NCBI GenBank assembly: GCA_029256035.1
Contig: JAQSYR010000057.1
Location: 1-8,381, forward strand
Direction of reading: 5' to 3'
DNA length: 8,381 nt
Source: Anaerocolumna sp.
GTDB lineage: Bacteria > Bacillota > Clostridia > Lachnospirales > Lachnospiraceae
The position numbers were made by a program, and so were the translations under genes. The first letter of the stretch is position 1, and each line of letters begins with the position of its first letter. Shown here in pieces: positions 6,657 to 8,381 of the stretch. The notes beneath the pieces were generated by a model. It ran no database searches and was not told the DNA's origin. It saw only the letters and a list, made by a program, of their open reading frames with translations.

Positions 6657-6680
6657 GTTACATAAATTAGTTACATAAAT
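6657..6680 (+). repeat. 11-bp tandem-like direct repeat in the divergent intergenic region
   Basis: GTTACATAAAT occurs twice, at 6657-6667 and 6670-6680, with a 13-bp period and the two bases TA between. It lies between the divergent promoters of the XRE-cupin and MarR genes, upstream of both -35 elements. Spaced direct repeats like this can be binding sites for activators, but the region is very AT-rich and no binder is evident. Confidence 0.5.
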
Positions 6681-6688
6681 ATAAAAAT

Positions 6689-6705
6689 ACTTTGAACTTC
6701 AAAAC
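6689..6705 (+). promoter_or_regulatory. FabT-like palindrome upstream of the MarR gene
   Basis: TTTGAA-C-TTCAAA is a perfect 13-bp palindrome (6691-6703). In the 17-bp frame it reads A-C-TTTGA-ACT-TCAAA-AC, close to the FabT consensus as I recall it (A-N-TTTGA-TTA-TCAAA-TT). It ends four bases before the -35 of the MarR promoter, and the MarR protein itself resembles FabT, so self-regulation is plausible. Confidence 0.5.
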
Positions 6706-6708
6706 AGA

Positions 6709-6737
6709 TTGACATTTATCACTTATCTTGTTAACAT
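6709..6737 (+). promoter_or_regulatory. promoter of the MarR regulator gene
   Basis: Perfect TTGACA (6709-6714), 17-nt spacer, then TAACAT (6732-6737). Transcription would start near 6744, leaving a leader of about 75 nt. The leader carries the inverted repeat GTCAC-TTTT-GTGAC (6764-6777), either an operator or a small RNA hairpin. Confidence 0.7.
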
Positions 6738-6818
6738 GGTATTAATTGTAATCGTTTTAAACTGTCACTTTTGTGACCTTAAATCAAAGGTATGAAAACC
6801 TGGAAATGAGAGGTGTAA

Positions 6819-7265
6819 ATGAACCGTAATGAAGAACAATTAAACAATTTCTTAGTTGAATTATTTAATGATATCTTACGCTTAGAAGAAACCAGTCTTG
6901 CAAAAGGTGAATTCAGTAACCTAAGTATCAGTGAACTGCATGTAATAGAGGCTGTTTTTGAAGGAATTACCGATGGTTATAATACTATGACTGAAATCGC
7001 TAACCGTTTGAAAATAACTGCCAGCACACTTACCACTTCTGTTAAGACTCTTGAAAAAAAAGGCTATTTAGAACGTTCAAAATTATCAACAGATAAGCGT
7101 AAAGTTATTGTTATTCCAACAAGTTTAGCAGAGAAAGCATACGAGAGCCATAGACAGTTTCATAAAGATTTAGTTCAGGTAATACTAAAAGAATTGTCCC
7201 CGGATGAATTAGCAACATTATCGCATGCTTTACGTACCCTTCATAAATTTTTCAAAAAACTATAA
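6819..7265 (+). CDS. MarR-family regulator, FabT-like
   Basis: Dimeric winged-helix DNA-binding protein of 148 residues, the normal MarR size. The core is a MarR winged helix: TMTEIANRLKITASTLTTSVKTLEKKGYLERSKLSTDKRKVIV pattern at about residues 56-98, with the recognition helix near 67-83 and the wing STDKRK at 90-95. The N-terminal helix (NNFLVELFNDILRLEETSLAKGEFSNLSISELHVIEAV) and the C-terminal FHKDLVQVILKELSPDELATLSHALRTLHKFFKKL resemble streptococcal FabT from memory, a repressor of fatty-acid synthesis genes. No fab genes are visible here; a DegV fragment follows in the same direction. GAGAGG (6808-6813) gives a good ribosome site for the ATG. A general MarR role cannot be excluded. 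Confidence 0.88.
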   Translation: MNRNEEQLNNFLVELFNDILRLEETSLAKGEFSNLSISELHVIEAVFEGITDGYNTMTEIANRLKITASTLTTSVKTLEKKGYLERSKLSTDKRKVIVIPTSLAEKAYESHRQFHKDLVQVILKELSPDELATLSHALRTLHKFFKKL

Positions 7266-7271
7266 TACTAA

Positions 7272-7931
7272 CTAAGAACCTGTAAACAAGAACAGTATTT
7301 AACATATTTTAATGAGGCTAAGGAAAATAACGATGACATAATCGTAATTACCATATCTTCACTTCTAAGCGGAACCTATCAGAGTGCAATGATAGCCAAA
7401 GATACTTGTGAATATAACAGTATCTATTTGATTGACAGCCAAACTGTAACTTTAGGTCTTCAGATCCTAGTTCGTTATGCTGTGGATTTAGCTAACAAAG
7501 GATTATCTGCAGAAGATATTGTGTCCAAATTAGAGGCTGACAAAGCAAAAATTCATCTATATGCAATTGTGGAAAATTTAGAATATTTAAAAAAAGGTGG
7601 GCGTTTATCCAGTGTTAGCGCTTTTGCAGGAACCATACTTAACATAAAACCAATTATTGAAGTTAAAGATGGTAAAGTTGGAGTTGCCGGAAAAGCACGT
7701 GGTACAACCAGTGCTTATCATAAACTTCATCAATTAATTGAACAGGCAGGTGGTATCGATTATACAAAATATCATTGTGTTGGGTATACGGGTGACAAAA
7801 GTAACTTATATCCATTTCTTGACTACTTAAAAGATAAAATTGATACAGAGAACCGTCTGGTTAGCCCAATAGGAACGGTTGTAGGTACCCATGCAGGCCC
7901 AGGTGCTTGTGGAATTGCTTTTTTTGAATAG
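7272..7931 (+). pseudogene. DegV/FakB-like fatty-acid-binding protein, N-terminal quarter missing
   Basis: DegV-family proteins bind fatty acids and, as FakB, present them to a fatty-acid kinase. Homology is continuous from about 7290 (EQYLTYFNEAKENNDDIIVITIS) through SSLLSGTYQSA (to 7388), YLKKGGRLSS, GKARGTTSAYHKL and the usual ending VGTHAGPGACGIAFFE. About 214-220 residues remain of roughly 280. The opening DegV motif (a start like KIAIVTDSTADL and the following 60 or so residues) is absent, because the MarR stop codon is only about 25 bases upstream, with a second in-frame TAA at 7269. No ATG, GTG or TTG lies in frame before 7389, and that ATG is within the protein core and lacks a Shine-Dalgarno site. 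A roughly 220-250 bp deletion, real or an assembly error, is the simplest explanation. A shortened functional protein is less likely. Confidence 0.75.
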
Positions 7932-7962
7932 TTGTTATGATTAAGAGAAAGCTGGTAATGAT

Positions 7963-8381
7963 ATGTCAAAAAAGAAGATTTTAATATTAGCAACCGGAGG
8001 TACCATAGCTTCTAGTTCCAGCGAAGAGGGGTTGGTGCCTTCCCTTGACATTATGAATATAGTAAACTATGCAACAGGTATCACTGAAAATTATGAAATT
8101 ACTGCTAAAGATATCTTATGCCTGGACAGTTCCAACATTCAACCAGAGGAATGGGTCATAATTGCAAATAGCATTTACAATCATTATAAAAATTATGATG
8201 GTATTGTTGTTACTCACGGTACCGATACCATGGCATATACTGCTTCCATTCTTACCTTTATGCTGCAAAACATACCAATCCCCTTAGTACTTACAGGTTC
8301 CCAATTACCAATGTCAAGCCCCTTTACTGATGCTATCGAGAATCTTCGTTGTGCTTTTGCAATGGCTGCAAGTAAAGTTCC
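7963..8381 (+). CDS. ansA: type I L-asparaginase, 3' end beyond window
   Basis: Hydrolyses L-asparagine to aspartate and ammonia; no signal peptide, so cytoplasmic. 139 residues are visible of an expected 330 or so. Both active-site segments are present: ATGGTIAS (10-17), with nucleophile Thr14, and VVTHGTDTMAYTA (82-94), with Thr87 and Asp88. The substrate-contact segment LDSSNI (54-59) and LTGSQLPM (110-117) also match the family. The ATG at 7963 is chosen because the family starts a few residues before ILATGGTIA; the ATG at 7958 is out of frame. The ribosome site is weak (AGAGAAAG, rather far upstream). The gene starts 31 nt after the DegV stop and may share a transcript with MarR-DegV. 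Asparaginases and glutaminase-asparaginases are hard to separate from the N-terminus alone. Confidence 0.92.
   Translation, partial: MSKKKILILATGGTIASSSSEEGLVPSLDIMNIVNYATGITENYEITAKDILCLDSSNIQPEEWVIIANSIYNHYKNYDGIVVTHGTDTMAYTASILTFMLQNIPIPLVLTGSQLPMSSPFTDAIENLRCAFAMAASKV

Noticed and set aside
6819..7931. MarR-DegV fusion protein by stop read-through
   Set aside because: The two parts share a frame, but two in-frame TAA codons separate them and MarR ends at its normal length; chance frame agreement is one in three.

Overview
The window is low-GC DNA with strong AGGAGG-type Shine-Dalgarno sites, TTGACA/TATAAT-type promoters and gene families typical of Firmicutes. The content fits Clostridia, most likely Lachnospiraceae; this is inferred from style and gene content, not from a database match.

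Left three-quarters, minus strand (about 6610 down to 1): a polyamine uptake and breakdown locus. In transcription order it holds an XRE-cupin regulator (6559-6008), a PII-family signal protein (5797-5453), potA (5274-4141), potB (4140-3271), potC (3269-2490), the lipoprotein potD (2404-1355) and putrescine aminotransferase patA (1340 to beyond the left edge). potA-potB-potC are coupled with 0-1 nt between genes, and patA follows potD by 14 nt. PotABCD would import putrescine or spermidine, and PatA would start catabolism by converting putrescine to 4-aminobutanal. The PII protein at the head of the operon could tie uptake to energy or nitrogen state. The XRE-cupin protein probably senses a polyamine or related amine.

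Regulatory layer: a near-identical 16-bp element (ACAWTATAACGCACAA) lies in the spacer of the PII-operon promoter and just downstream of the regulator's own -10. This suggests an autoregulated local regulon. The PII leader carries a symmetric terminator-like hairpin ending in five T, then a second small hairpin beside the ribosome binding site. The 178 nt between PII and potA hold several mutually exclusive stem options. I do not recognise either RNA as a known riboswitch.

Right quarter, plus strand (6689-8381): a MarR/FabT-like regulator with a good promoter and a FabT-like palindrome, then a DegV/FakB-like gene lacking its N-terminal quarter (probable pseudogene), then the start of a type I L-asparaginase gene running off the right edge. 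MarR plus DegV suggests fatty-acid sensing; asparaginase returns to nitrogen scavenging.

I saw no tRNA, rRNA, CRISPR array, transposase or attachment site.
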